This document shows, one piece after another, positions 26,747-35,550 of a stretch of 64,000 bases of DNA. The DNA is from Bacillus horti (GTDB taxonomy: Bacteria > Bacillota > Bacilli > Caldalkalibacillales > JCM-10596), in assembly GCF_030813115.1 (NCBI RefSeq), contig NZ_JAUSTY010000005.1, positions 186,001 to 250,000 of the forward strand. The letters run 5' to 3'. Within the stretch, counting starts at the first letter, position 1. The number at the start of each line of letters is the position of its first letter. Both the position numbers and the translations under genes were made by a program. The notes under the pieces are model-generated. The model was not told the DNA's origin and searched no databases. It saw only the letters and a list, made by a program, of their open reading frames with translations.

Positions 26747-26833
26747 TGTTTGCTTTTTGTCTCCCTTCCGAAAATCCTGTATCCTAAGTTATTCACTTGC
26801 AAGGAAAAGGGTGTAGGGGTTAGAAGGAATGAA

Positions 26834-26890
26834 ACAAAAAATAAAAAGGATGAAGGGCAGTCAAATGACTAGCCTGTTTCATCCTTTTTT
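26834..26890 (-). terminator. Terminator overlapping the end of ku
   Basis: On the minus strand AAAAGGATGAA pairs with TTCATCCTTTT around an inner stem (AGTCA/TGACT), followed by a T-rich run. The 5' arm contains the last sense codons of ku. Confidence 0.7.
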
Positions 26891-27681
26891 CTTGTCGTGC
26901 GTTTCTTTTTCTGTGGTTTTGTTTCGTTAATGCTAGCCTGCAGGGCGTCCATGAGGTTGATAATATCCGTTTGCGGAACCTCTTTGGCAATTTTAATTTC
27001 CTGTCCTGTAATTTTACTTTCAATGAGTTCATGTAAGGATTTTCGGTATTCGTCCGTATACTTTTCAGGCTCAAACTCTGCCGTTAGCTGTTCAATCAGC
27101 TGGATGGCCATGTTCAATTCTTTTTCATTTAAATCGATTGCTTCAGGAAGTCCAGGTACATGCTCTACGTTTCTAACTTCATCTGGATAATAGATCGTTT
27201 CTAGCACCAAGCCTCGATCATACACACGAATGACAGCTAAGTGCTGCTTGGAGCGTAGGGTAAACTTTGCTAAAGCAATTTTTCCTGAATCCTTCATCGC
27301 TTGCTGTAGTAAGGAATACGCTTTTTCTCCATTTTCATTAGGACCAACAAAATAGGAGCGGTTAAAATAAATGGGGTCAATTTCATCTAGGTTAATGAAA
27401 TCAATGATTTCAATGTTTCTGGTTTTGTTAGCAGCTAACTCATCCAGTTCATCTTTATCTAGAATGACGAATTTCCCTTGCTCGTACTCATAGCCTTTGA
27501 CGATATTTTCTTGCTTTACTTCCTTCTCACATACAGCGCAGGTTTTTTCATATTTGATGGGATTATGACATTCGTTATGTAGATACCTCATTTTAATGTC
27601 TTTTTCCTCAGTAGCTGTAAAAAGTTTAATAGGAATATGGACAAGTCCAAAGCTGATCGAGCCTTTAAACATTGTATGCAT
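26869..27681 (-). CDS. ku: DNA end-binding protein Ku
   Basis: 270 residues starting MHTMFKGSISFGLVHIPIKL, the usual Ku N-terminus. The Ku bridge domain shows RYLHNECHNPIKYEKTCAVC, VKGYEYEQGKFVILDKDEL and IDPIYFNRSYFV; the C-terminal tail is Lys/Arg-rich (PQKKKRTTRKKDETG), as in bacterial Ku, where it aids DNA binding. It forms a homodimeric ring on DNA ends and recruits the ligase and polymerase, here encoded separately at 19.8 and 12.3 kb. Start chosen at the ATG after AAAGGATG; the frame extends three codons to a GTG. Confidence 0.96.
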   Translation of the reverse strand: MHTMFKGSISFGLVHIPIKLFTATEEKDIKMRYLHNECHNPIKYEKTCAVCEKEVKQENIVKGYEYEQGKFVILDKDELDELAANKTRNIEIIDFINLDEIDPIYFNRSYFVGPNENGEKAYSLLQQAMKDSGKIALAKFTLRSKQHLAVIRVYDRGLVLETIYYPDEVRNVEHVPGLPEAIDLNEKELNMAIQLIEQLTAEFEPEKYTDEYRKSLHELIESKITGQEIKIAKEVPQTDIINLMDALQASINETKPQKKKRTTRKKDETG

Positions 27682-27930
27682 AGGTAACACATCCTTTCAA
27701 AATTTAATCAAATCCTACATAGTGATACAACTGTTCATAGTTTGCTCATGTTTGCGCAAAAAAATAACCTCTTTTTGTATAGACAAAAATCGCCTAATAA
27801 AATATACTTTATATATATAAATGTTTATTAAATATTTTTTATAAATGTATATATCTGAGATTAAAGTAAATAGTACATATCCATTATAACTACGAATCCA
27901 TTATTATTAGGAAAGCTAGAGGCTTACGAA

Positions 27931-29247
27931 ATGAAAGTACAAAAAAGAAAAGCTTTATGGAAGCAGTCTAATTTTTTCTTTTTATTTAGCTCACAGGTTA
28001 GTCAATCGATGGCGTTTATTTTGCTACAGGTAGTGGTGATGGTTGAGATATATGCTCAAACGGGATCGGTTTTTGGATCCTCGCTAGTTCCCGCTATAAA
28101 TGCGTTTGGTTTATTTATAGGAGGAGTTTTGGGTTCGTACTATATGCAGCATTTCTCGGAAGTACGTTTACTACAGTCAATTGGTCTATTAAGAGCAGCT
28201 ATTGTGGTTGCGCTTGGGTTTGTGCTTTTTAGTGATTCAACAGCATTGGTAGTATTATTAACTTTATTATTTTTACAGGCTTTGGCAGGTTCGTGGTATC
28301 AGCCTGCCCGCTTTTCCTTATTACCAAGGGTGGTTTCAAAGGCACAATACATGAAGGCTAATGGAACTCTAGCGATGATTCATCAAATGTTTATGACTGC
28401 TGGGTGGGCACTAGGTGGTGTGCTAGTGGTTTGGCTTCCACTTAGCTGGATGATTGGTTTAGTGTCTTTTCTTTTTGCTTTTTCTGGAATAGCTATTGGT
28501 ATGATTAAAATAGCTAAGAGGGTAGATATTGAAAGTGATCTAATAGTTAAAAGCGTTGAAATGGAAAGGGCTGAAATAGAGGGTGCTGCAAACACAGGTG
28601 AAGCTAGGAAACAGACAAACAAACCCTTCCCTGCATGGAGAAAGGTGTTTACATACCCGATTATTCGTACGGTAACGATCATGGACTTTTTTGAGAATTT
28701 AGCCAATGTAATTTGGGCGAGTGCCTTTCTACTTATCTTTACAACTGAGATTTTAGGTAAAGGAACAGAATGGTGGGGCTTTATTAATGCCTCTTATTGG
28801 GTGGGAGCGATTATTGGGAGCGTAACGATCTTAAGTATAACTTCTATATTGGAAAAAAGGCTAGGCACTGTGATTGCCATAAGCTCTTTGGTTATGTGTC
28901 TGATGACGCTACTATTCGCCCTTATCCCTATACCATGGCTCGCCTTGATTGTATGTGTATTAATGGGACCGGTTTATCAGGCAAGAGAGATTTGTCAGGA
29001 AACGATTATGCAGGATGTATTAGAGGAAAAAGAAAGAGCCAATGTGATGGCAGCAAGGAGCGCCTTGCTAACACCATGGTCCAGCTTAACGTTTTTAATC
29101 ATGGGATTTATCGGAGAGAAAATAGGAATACAGTGGGTTTTCATCTTAGGTGGGGCTCTATATGGACTTACGTTTATTGTGGCTATTTTTCAAAAGAAGC
29201 TATTGGAATATAAGTATGTGGTGGATGAAGTTTCTCTTTTGGATTAG
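27931..29247 (+). CDS. MFS transporter
   Basis: 438 residues with about 12 membrane segments and a central charged loop (about residues 190-225). Typical MFS turns include LLQSIGLLRAA and QALAGSWYQPARFSLLPRVVSKAQY, which resembles the MFS_3 / macrolide-efflux-like group. Substrate unknown. It is followed after 59 bases by the SDR gene on the same strand, perhaps one transcript. The ribosome site is weak. Confidence 0.85.
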   Translation: MKVQKRKALWKQSNFFFLFSSQVSQSMAFILLQVVVMVEIYAQTGSVFGSSLVPAINAFGLFIGGVLGSYYMQHFSEVRLLQSIGLLRAAIVVALGFVLFSDSTALVVLLTLLFLQALAGSWYQPARFSLLPRVVSKAQYMKANGTLAMIHQMFMTAGWALGGVLVVWLPLSWMIGLVSFLFAFSGIAIGMIKIAKRVDIESDLIVKSVEMERAEIEGAANTGEARKQTNKPFPAWRKVFTYPIIRTVTIMDFFENLANVIWASAFLLIFTTEILGKGTEWWGFINASYWVGAIIGSVTILSITSILEKRLGTVIAISSLVMCLMTLLFALIPIPWLALIVCVLMGPVYQAREICQETIMQDVLEEKERANVMAARSALLTPWSSLTFLIMGFIGEKIGIQWVFILGGALYGLTFIVAIFQKKLLEYKYVVDEVSLLD

Positions 29248-29306
29248 ATACAGGGGGGAAGCATTAGAAATAAATAAAATTGAAGTGAGAAAGGAGATTC
29301 ATTAGT

Positions 29307-30026
29307 ATGAAAAACTATATTATTTTTGGAGCTAGCAAGGGTTTAGGGGATGCTTTTTCAAAAGGTTTACCTCAAGCAGGGGATCAGGTTTGGATTGTCT
29401 CTAGAACTAAACCAAGAAGTCTTGATGTAGCAGACGGGATTCAGAGGCATTGGTTGGAAGTGGATTTGTCTAATAAAGACCATAAAAAGAGCATGATAGG
29501 TGCTCTACAAGGCAAAAAAATCGACGTACTCATCTACAATGTTGGAATATGGGAGAAGGAAGGCTTTGAGGAGCATTATGACTTTGAAAAAGATGATCCA
29601 GAAGAGATTGCCAATATCATTCATGTTAACCTAACTTCAACCATTACATTTATCCAATCCTTGCTACCTAGCTTAAGAGCTGCCGAGAATGGGAAGATCA
29701 TTTTGATTGGCTCTACGGCAGGATTAAGTAATACAAATAACTCACAGGTATCCTTTGTAGCATCAAAATTTGGCCTAAGAGGAATCACGAACGCTTTACG
29801 TGAACACGTTAGGAAGGATGGGATTGCTGTGACCTGTATCAATCCAGGAGAGCTGGCTGCCGAAATTTCGTTTGAAGAGGGAGCAGAAAAAGCTATTGAA
29901 ATGTATGAGGGCACTCGTATTCCGGTCCAGGATATTGTTTCGATTGCAAAGTGTATTGTTAGCTTGTCAAAAGTATCCTGTGTCAAAGAGATTAATATTC
30001 CTGCTATAACAGATTTGAATGCATGA
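29307..30026 (+). CDS. SDR-family protein with Tyr-to-Phe change
   Basis: 239 residues. Rossmann cofactor motif FGASKGLGDAF at the N-terminus, the conserved NVG in IYNVGIW, and the catalytic Ser in ILIGSTAGLS are present. The YxxxK motif reads FVASK in NNSQVSFVASKFGLRG: Lys is kept but the catalytic Tyr is Phe. It may be a non-redox binding protein or use another acid. GAAAGGAG precedes the ATG. It shares a transcript direction with the MFS gene upstream and is followed by a terminator. Confidence 0.85.
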   Translation: MKNYIIFGASKGLGDAFSKGLPQAGDQVWIVSRTKPRSLDVADGIQRHWLEVDLSNKDHKKSMIGALQGKKIDVLIYNVGIWEKEGFEEHYDFEKDDPEEIANIIHVNLTSTITFIQSLLPSLRAAENGKIILIGSTAGLSNTNNSQVSFVASKFGLRGITNALREHVRKDGIAVTCINPGELAAEISFEEGAEKAIEMYEGTRIPVQDIVSIAKCIVSLSKVSCVKEINIPAITDLNA

Positions 30027-30082
30027 TGCCTGTAGGCTACACGCATTAGCAGCATATTCCGACTGCATACTGTTCGTAAGAG

Positions 30083-30121
30083 CTTTAATTCTCACTGAGT
30101 GTGTGGGTTAAAGTTTTTTTA
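30083..30121 (+). terminator. Intrinsic terminator after the SDR gene
   Basis: CTTTAA (30083-30088) pairs with TTAAAG (30108-30113), with an inner CAC/GTG pairing, followed by seven T. Confidence 0.65.
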
Positions 30122-30243
30122 AAAGCTTTTATGTATGAAGGATATATACATATTATGAAATGATTTAGCTGTTGAGTGTATTTGGAGGGACAATTTCAAA
30201 AGATGAGAAAGTGTTTTATGAAAAGGTTTTTCAGGTGTAAAGT

Positions 30244-30287
30244 GGTTGACTAATCAACCATTTGCTTATATAGTTGACTAATCAACT
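30244..30287. promoter_or_regulatory. Double palindromic operator for the MarR-MFS operon
   Basis: GGTTGACTAATCAACC (30244-30259) and AGTTGACTAATCAACT (30272-30287) share the 14-base palindrome GTTGACTAATCAAC, 28 bases apart start to start. They flank TTGCTTATATAG, a plausible promoter region, 45-85 bases before the MarR start. The rest of the 30027-30329 gap holds the terminator above and nothing else seen. Confidence 0.8.
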
Positions 30288-30329
30288 AATTGTTGGTTCT
30301 AATATTTTGGGTTAGGAGTTGTTCGTCAG

Positions 30330-30773
30330 ATGAAAAAAGGGAGAGAAAGTATCGCTAAATGGATATCCGTTTTGCATCGTCAATTTCAGGTCTATTTAAA
30401 TAGAGAATTAAAGGAGTACGATATCCAGTCCTCAGAATATATTTTTCTAGTTAATTTATATGAGAGGGATGGAGTGTCTCAGGAAAAGTTATCTGAGAGC
30501 TTATATATAGATAAAGCTGCAACTGCACGAGCTATACAACGCTTAGAGAAGCTTGAGTACGTAAGTAGAAGAAGAGATGAGAAAGATAAAAGAGCGTATG
30601 TGGTAACGCTAACTGAAAAGGGAAGAGATGTGCAGAATGTGATCAAGGAAAAATTGGGTTATTGGACTAAAACACTCACTTGTGAGCTTACGGATGCTGA
30701 GCATCAGGAAATGCTCAAGAATATTAAGCGAATGTCTTTGAATGCTCTGAATGAAACGAAAGGGGAGCTATAG
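30330..30773 (+). CDS. MarR-family repressor of an efflux operon
   Basis: 147 residues. Winged helix: DGVSQEKLSESLYIDKAATAR, AIQRLEKLEYVSRRRDEKDKRAYVV, the standard MarR recognition helix and wing. It is the first gene of an operon with an MFS pump whose start follows the stop by one base; the double palindrome upstream is its likely operator. The usual model is derepression of the pump by a bound toxic compound. Confidence 0.92.
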   Translation: MKKGRESIAKWISVLHRQFQVYLNRELKEYDIQSSEYIFLVNLYERDGVSQEKLSESLYIDKAATARAIQRLEKLEYVSRRRDEKDKRAYVVTLTEKGRDVQNVIKEKLGYWTKTLTCELTDAEHQEMLKNIKRMSLNALNETKGEL

Positions 30774-30774
30774 C

Positions 30775-32163
30775 ATGAGTGTAGATAGTATGAGTACAGG
30801 TAATACAGATAGTATGGTGAAGCAAGAAAAAGACGGCATGAAGCTAATGCGCTTTATGCTAATGACAGTAGCTTTATCCTCCATGAGCGTCATGATGTTT
30901 AACATTGTTATCCCAGAAATAAGCGTTGATCTAGGACTATCCCTTACTCAGGTGAGTTGGTTATCCTCCGGTTACATTCTTATTTATGCCTTCGGAACGG
31001 TTACTTATGGGAAGCTGGCTGATCGGTTTCAATTGAGGAATGTTCTAACCTTGGGCTTACTTCTTTTTGCCTTTGGTTCGTTAGTTGGTCTTTTTTCTTC
31101 TTCTTTTTGGGGAGCGCTAGTAGGAAGGCTCATGCAGGCTGCAGGAGCTTCAGTGGTTCCGGCGTTAGCTATGATTATTCCTGTTCGTTATTTTTCACAG
31201 GAGCGTAGAGGATCAGCGATGAGCATGACAGCCATTGGTCTTGCGCTCGGAAGTGTCCTTGCTCCTGCTGTATCCGCATTGATTCTAAGTGTAGCTGACT
31301 GGCGCTGGTTGTTTGTTCCGCCGATGCTTTTGCTATTGCTACTCCCTTATTATCGTAAATATTTGCTTTTACCTGCTACTGGTGTACAAGGGAAGTTTGA
31401 TTGGCTAGGAGCAGTCCTTCTATTAGGAGCAATGGCCTTATTGCTCTTAGGGATAACGTATGGATTGTGGCTGCTTATCCTACTTGGGACTCTTCTATTA
31501 CCCGTTTTTTATGTGTGGATTCGTGTAGCTAAAAATCCTTTTATTCATCCTGGCTTGTTTCAGAATACTAGCTATAGGACGGGGATTATCTTGACCATCC
31601 TGATTGCGACAATGGCTAATGGGTTGTTCTACTTATCTCCTGTCATGCTTGCAGATGTATACAGCATTAACTCTCAATGGATTGGGTATGCGTTAATTCC
31701 TGCAGCCATTGCTTCTGCACTGTTGGGTAGAAGGGGAGGAATTCTAGCAGATAGTAAAGGGAACACGACTTTGTATACGGTGGCTGCTGGACTTTTAACT
31801 ACTTGCTTCATTTTATTAGCTGTTCTTGTTGATGTAGTGTCAGTTTGGCTCATTCCCCTCCTTTTCATTTTCGGTAATGTTGGTCAAACTTTTATGCAGG
31901 TTTCTGTAGCTAATACAGTCTCAATGACGCTTTCAAAGGAGCAGGTTGGTGTAGGGATGGGATTTTTCTCTATGATGAATTTTATCACAATGGGGATGAC
32001 AATCGGTATTTACAGTCGTTTAGCAGAATGGGATGTACGAGGTTGGAATTCTTTCCTCACAACAAGTGAGACAGGAATGTTTAACAATATCTATCTTGTT
32101 CTAGCGCTGATGCATGTGATTGTTCTTTTATTTTATCGTGTTTCCTTTGGAACGAAAAAGTAG
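30775..32163 (+). CDS. MFS drug-efflux-type transporter (DHA2/Tet(L)-like)
   Basis: 462 residues, probably 14 membrane segments. Conserved blocks: VMMFNIVIPEISVDLGLSLT, then QVSWLSSGYIL, GKLADRFQLRNVL (motif A) and GRLMQAAGASVVPALAMII (motif C-like). These fit the 14-TM drug:H+ antiporter-2 group including Tet(K)/Tet(L). The ATG at 30775 follows AAAGGGGAG; the longer frame from 30751 overlaps the MarR gene. Specific substrate unknown. The 3' end merges into a VOC-family fragment in another frame. Confidence 0.85.
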   Translation: MSVDSMSTGNTDSMVKQEKDGMKLMRFMLMTVALSSMSVMMFNIVIPEISVDLGLSLTQVSWLSSGYILIYAFGTVTYGKLADRFQLRNVLTLGLLLFAFGSLVGLFSSSFWGALVGRLMQAAGASVVPALAMIIPVRYFSQERRGSAMSMTAIGLALGSVLAPAVSALILSVADWRWLFVPPMLLLLLLPYYRKYLLLPATGVQGKFDWLGAVLLLGAMALLLLGITYGLWLLILLGTLLLPVFYVWIRVAKNPFIHPGLFQNTSYRTGIILTILIATMANGLFYLSPVMLADVYSINSQWIGYALIPAAIASALLGRRGGILADSKGNTTLYTVAAGLLTTCFILLAVLVDVVSVWLIPLLFIFGNVGQTFMQVSVANTVSMTLSKEQVGVGMGFFSMMNFITMGMTIGIYSRLAEWDVRGWNSFLTTSETGMFNNIYLVLALMHVIVLLFYRVSFGTKK

Positions 32164-32360
32164 GCAAAGATGTTCGGTACCCCAAAGGCTTTCACATTGG
32201 CTTCCCGCAAGAAAGCAAAGAACAAGTGGATGAAATTAATATGCGCTTGAAAAATGACGGTTACAAGGTTGCCCCGCCAGTTGATAATCATGGTTATAGC
32301 TTTTACGTTAAGTCTCCAGGAGGATTTTTGGTTGAAGTTATTAAAAGAAAGAACAGGTGA
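32151..32360 (+). pseudogene. C-terminal remnant of a VOC-family (glyoxalase/bleomycin-resistance fold) protein
   Basis: In a frame different from the MFS gene the plus strand reads RYPKGFHIGFPQESKEQVDE, then MRLKNDGYKVAPPVD and FYVKSPGGFLVEVIKRKNR before a stop. The FHIGF and SFYVKSPGGFLVEV strands match the second half of a VOC metalloenzyme domain. The N-terminal half is missing and there is no start or ribosome site. It begins inside the last codons of the MFS gene, so a deletion or insertion joined the two. Confidence 0.7.
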
Positions 32361-32398
32361 GAACATTAGATAGAGCTGATAGAAAGGAAGTTACAGTG

Positions 32399-33649
32399 TT
32401 ATTCTTTTTCTTCTACATGGATCGGTTGTAGCTCATTCATTTTACAGCTAATCGCTTTAAATTTGAGTATAAATACCCCAGGAATAACTAGAAGTATGAA
32501 ACCTAGAAATAAAGAAAAGAAGGAAGAGATTATTTCTGGAATGAAGCCTGCTAAGAACGTACCTAACATAGCAAATATTCCACTTACTACAAATGTCACA
32601 CTTCTTATTCTAGAAAGATATTGATCTGGTGTAATGCCTTGATGCACAGTAATTTGGGAGACAAAAGCCATAGATAGAGCACCATCAAATATGATCATGC
32701 CTAGGCACATTAAATAAAAGCTATCATTTAAAAATAAAATGAATACTCCTAATGAAGAGATTATTAGTAATGAGCTTAAGAAAGTTAACCAATTGATCGA
32801 TTTAAACCATCTCATGATCAGGACACCTATTAAATTACCGATACCAGCAGAGCTAAGTATTATTCCTATTTCTCCTGCAGAAAGGTTTAAGGTGATATCT
32901 GTATGAAAAATAATGGTCAGTGGTATAAAAACGGTAGAAAAGCTAAGTACACATAGTACCACTAAACTGATCAATTGTGGAGAATTAGCAATTAATAACT
33001 TTAGGCCTTTATTTGAGTTTTTGATAAAATTCATTAGCTTAATCGTAGGAGTTGGAGGTACATCATGTGAAATGGAAGCTGATATATGTTTGTTTTTTAC
33101 AAGAGATATTAAAGCCATGGCTGTAATAGATAGTACGCCACAGATCATTAATGTTGGGCTTGAGCCTAATTTCCCAAGTAAATATCCACCAAGGGCAGGT
33201 CCAATAATCGTACACAGGGCATCTGCTGCCTCTAAGCTTGTATGAGCTTTTAGTAATTTTTCTCTACCTGCAATCAGTGGAACCATTGCAGAAAAAGCTG
33301 TTCTACTTAATAGAGCTAGTATTCCCATTACGAATAATACAATAGCCATTATGGTAGAGTTAAAGTGATCTAAAGTTATTAGAAAAGATAGAATGAACAA
33401 GCAAAACGCATAGATTAGATTGCAGACAGTTGAAACACGTACTTTATTTTTTGTTTCTAGCCAAGTCCCTAAAGGAATGGCAAATAATATTGCTCCAAGT
33501 TGTTGGGAAAGAGCAACAAGAGCAGTTATTAAAGGAGAGCTTGTGAAGGCTAAAGTGATTAAAGGGATTACAAGCTCTCTAAATCTATCATTTAATATAG
33601 AAAAAAAGTTAAAAAACCACATTGAAGTAAAGTTTTTATTGATAAACAT
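32399..33649 (-). CDS. MFS transporter (macrolide-efflux-like group)
   Basis: About 416 residues and 12 membrane segments, AT-rich like its surroundings. NFFSILNDRFRELVIPLITLA and the turn LGTWLETKNKVRVS are typical of the MFS_3 group that includes Mef pumps and many uncharacterised Bacillus transporters. Start taken at the ATG after AGAAGGTG; the frame runs four codons further to a GTG. It is convergent with the MarR-MFS operon and lies downstream of rqcH on the same strand (35 bases), possibly cotranscribed. Substrate unknown. Confidence 0.82.
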   Translation of the reverse strand: MFINKNFTSMWFFNFFSILNDRFRELVIPLITLAFTSSPLITALVALSQQLGAILFAIPLGTWLETKNKVRVSTVCNLIYAFCLFILSFLITLDHFNSTIMAIVLFVMGILALLSRTAFSAMVPLIAGREKLLKAHTSLEAADALCTIIGPALGGYLLGKLGSSPTLMICGVLSITAMALISLVKNKHISASISHDVPPTPTIKLMNFIKNSNKGLKLLIANSPQLISLVVLCVLSFSTVFIPLTIIFHTDITLNLSAGEIGIILSSAGIGNLIGVLIMRWFKSINWLTFLSSLLIISSLGVFILFLNDSFYLMCLGMIIFDGALSMAFVSQITVHQGITPDQYLSRIRSVTFVVSGIFAMLGTFLAGFIPEIISSFFSLFLGFILLVIPGVFILKFKAISCKMNELQPIHVEEKE

Positions 33650-33684
33650 AACAACTAACACCTTCTACGAATGATAAAGAAAGT

Positions 33685-35391
33685 CTATTTTTTCAACGCA
33701 TTAACTTGCTCTTCAACGGGTGTTACGTAGACTGTTTGTTGATTATCATAAATGACATATCCCGGCTTAGAGCCATTAGGCTTTTTCACATGTCTAATTA
33801 AGGTATAGTCTACAGGGACCTGACTAGAGCTTCGTGCTTTACTGTAATAAGCTGCTAGCTGAGCCGCTTCAAGAAGAGTTTGGTCAGTAATTTGCTCGCT
33901 TCTTATTACAACATGAGATCCTGGGATATCCTTTGTATGCAGCCAGGTTTCGTTTGGACGAGCTAGCCTGTTTGTAAGATATTCATTTTGCTTATTGTTT
34001 TTGCCCACAAGAATTTCTACACCCTCAGAGGACTGATATTGATCAAGCTGAGGCTTTTCATCCTTCTTTTTCTTCTTCTTTTGCTTACGACGATCTCGGA
34101 TGTACCCACCCTCAATCAGCTCTTCCCTTATTTCCTCTACATCGCGCGGTGAAGCATGCTCTAGCTGTTGGATTAACTCTTCAAAGTACCGTAGCTCTTG
34201 ATTAGTCAATTCTATTTGCTGGATAACCGCTTCCTTAGAATTCTTAGCCTTTTGATACAGCTTGAAAAATTGCTGCGCATTCTCGTTTGGCGTGAGCTCC
34301 GGATTTAGAGGGATGTCCAAGGTTTCACCTTTTTCATCGTAATAATTGATGACTTGAATGGAGGTATCCCCACGTTTGGCTTGGTGCATGTAGGCTGTGA
34401 GTAGCTCTCCATGAAGCTTATATGTGTCAGCCTTTAAGCTATTGTCTAGCGTTTGCTGTAGCTTTGTTAGCTTTTTTTCGTTTTTCTTCATTTCATTGCT
34501 TATGAACTTGGCAAAATCGTTAGCTCGCTGCTTAACCTGATCACGTTCAGCTTTACCATGATAAAACGCTTCAAGTAGCTTACTGATCGTTGGAAATGGA
34601 ACAACTCCACCTTTAATATGCTTTAGCTCTATAAGGTAGAAATGGACTTTATCTGAGCTATTAATAAGAGAAGGGGAAAACTCCTTCTTTTTGATTGAAT
34701 TCATTAAGTCTAAAAAGCTCTGTGTCACACTCTCCCTATTTGGTAGTCCTGCACGAAAGAGGACTTCCTTAGCCAATAATGGACTAATTCCACTAAATTG
34801 CTGTACGAGCTGCTGATCTAGCTTACCGGCATTAAAGTTTAGCTTCTTCACCACATCATCTGCTGTCGCTTCAAAGGGATGCTGCTTGAATTGGTCTGGA
34901 GGTGAAACATAAGTTCGACCGGGTAACACCACTCGATGCTGGCTAATCGCTCCTGTTACATGGTGAATACTGTCTAGAATCATATTTCTTTCTACGTCAA
35001 TTAAAATAATATTGCTGTGTCTACCCATGATTTCAATAATAAGCCTTTTATACGTTGTTTCTCCGAGCTCATCACGACTACGCACATCAATATGGATAAT
35101 ACGCTCCATATTAATCTGCTCAACTCGTTGGATTATACCACCCTCTAGATGCTTTCTGAGAAGCATACAAAACATAGGAGCCTCCATTGGATTCTCAAAG
35201 CTTTGCTCTGTAAGATGTATTCTCGGATAGGATGGATTAGCTGAAAGAAGGAGTCTTACATTCCTTCCGTTTGCTCGTATATGAAAAACCAAATCCCTGT
35301 CATAGGGCTGATAGATTTTAGATATTCTGCCGTGCTCTAATTGTTGAAGCTCATCTACAATCCCGTAGACCATCATTCCATCAAACGCCAT
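33685..35391 (-). CDS. rqcH: RqcH, ribosome-associated quality control NFACT protein
   Basis: 568 residues. NFACT-N domain at the start (MAFDGMMVYGIVDELQQ, GRISKIYQPYDRDLVFHIRANG), HhH and coiled-coil in the middle, and NFACT-R at the end (WLHTKDIPGSHVVIRSEQ, YYSKARSSSQVPVDYT). RqcH binds the split 50S subunit carrying a stalled peptide and directs addition of Ala tails; older annotation calls it fibronectin-binding protein YloA. The position divergent from yloB and near yicC-remA is as in B. subtilis. Confidence 0.95.
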   Translation of the reverse strand: MAFDGMMVYGIVDELQQLEHGRISKIYQPYDRDLVFHIRANGRNVRLLLSANPSYPRIHLTEQSFENPMEAPMFCMLLRKHLEGGIIQRVEQINMERIIHIDVRSRDELGETTYKRLIIEIMGRHSNIILIDVERNMILDSIHHVTGAISQHRVVLPGRTYVSPPDQFKQHPFEATADDVVKKLNFNAGKLDQQLVQQFSGISPLLAKEVLFRAGLPNRESVTQSFLDLMNSIKKKEFSPSLINSSDKVHFYLIELKHIKGGVVPFPTISKLLEAFYHGKAERDQVKQRANDFAKFISNEMKKNEKKLTKLQQTLDNSLKADTYKLHGELLTAYMHQAKRGDTSIQVINYYDEKGETLDIPLNPELTPNENAQQFFKLYQKAKNSKEAVIQQIELTNQELRYFEELIQQLEHASPRDVEEIREELIEGGYIRDRRKQKKKKKKDEKPQLDQYQSSEGVEILVGKNNKQNEYLTNRLARPNETWLHTKDIPGSHVVIRSEQITDQTLLEAAQLAAYYSKARSSSQVPVDYTLIRHVKKPNGSKPGYVIYDNQQTVYVTPVEEQVNALKK

Positions 35392-35550
35392 AGCTGTTCA
35401 CCTCTAATTTTTCAGTATTCTAATCGTAACACCGCAGCCATAGACTGGCAAGCGGATACGGCACATACGAAAAGTTTCACTCATGTTTGTCCCTTTTCAT
35501 GAATATGGTGGAGATAGGACAAAGAAAACAAGCATTGGGGTGAAACAAAG

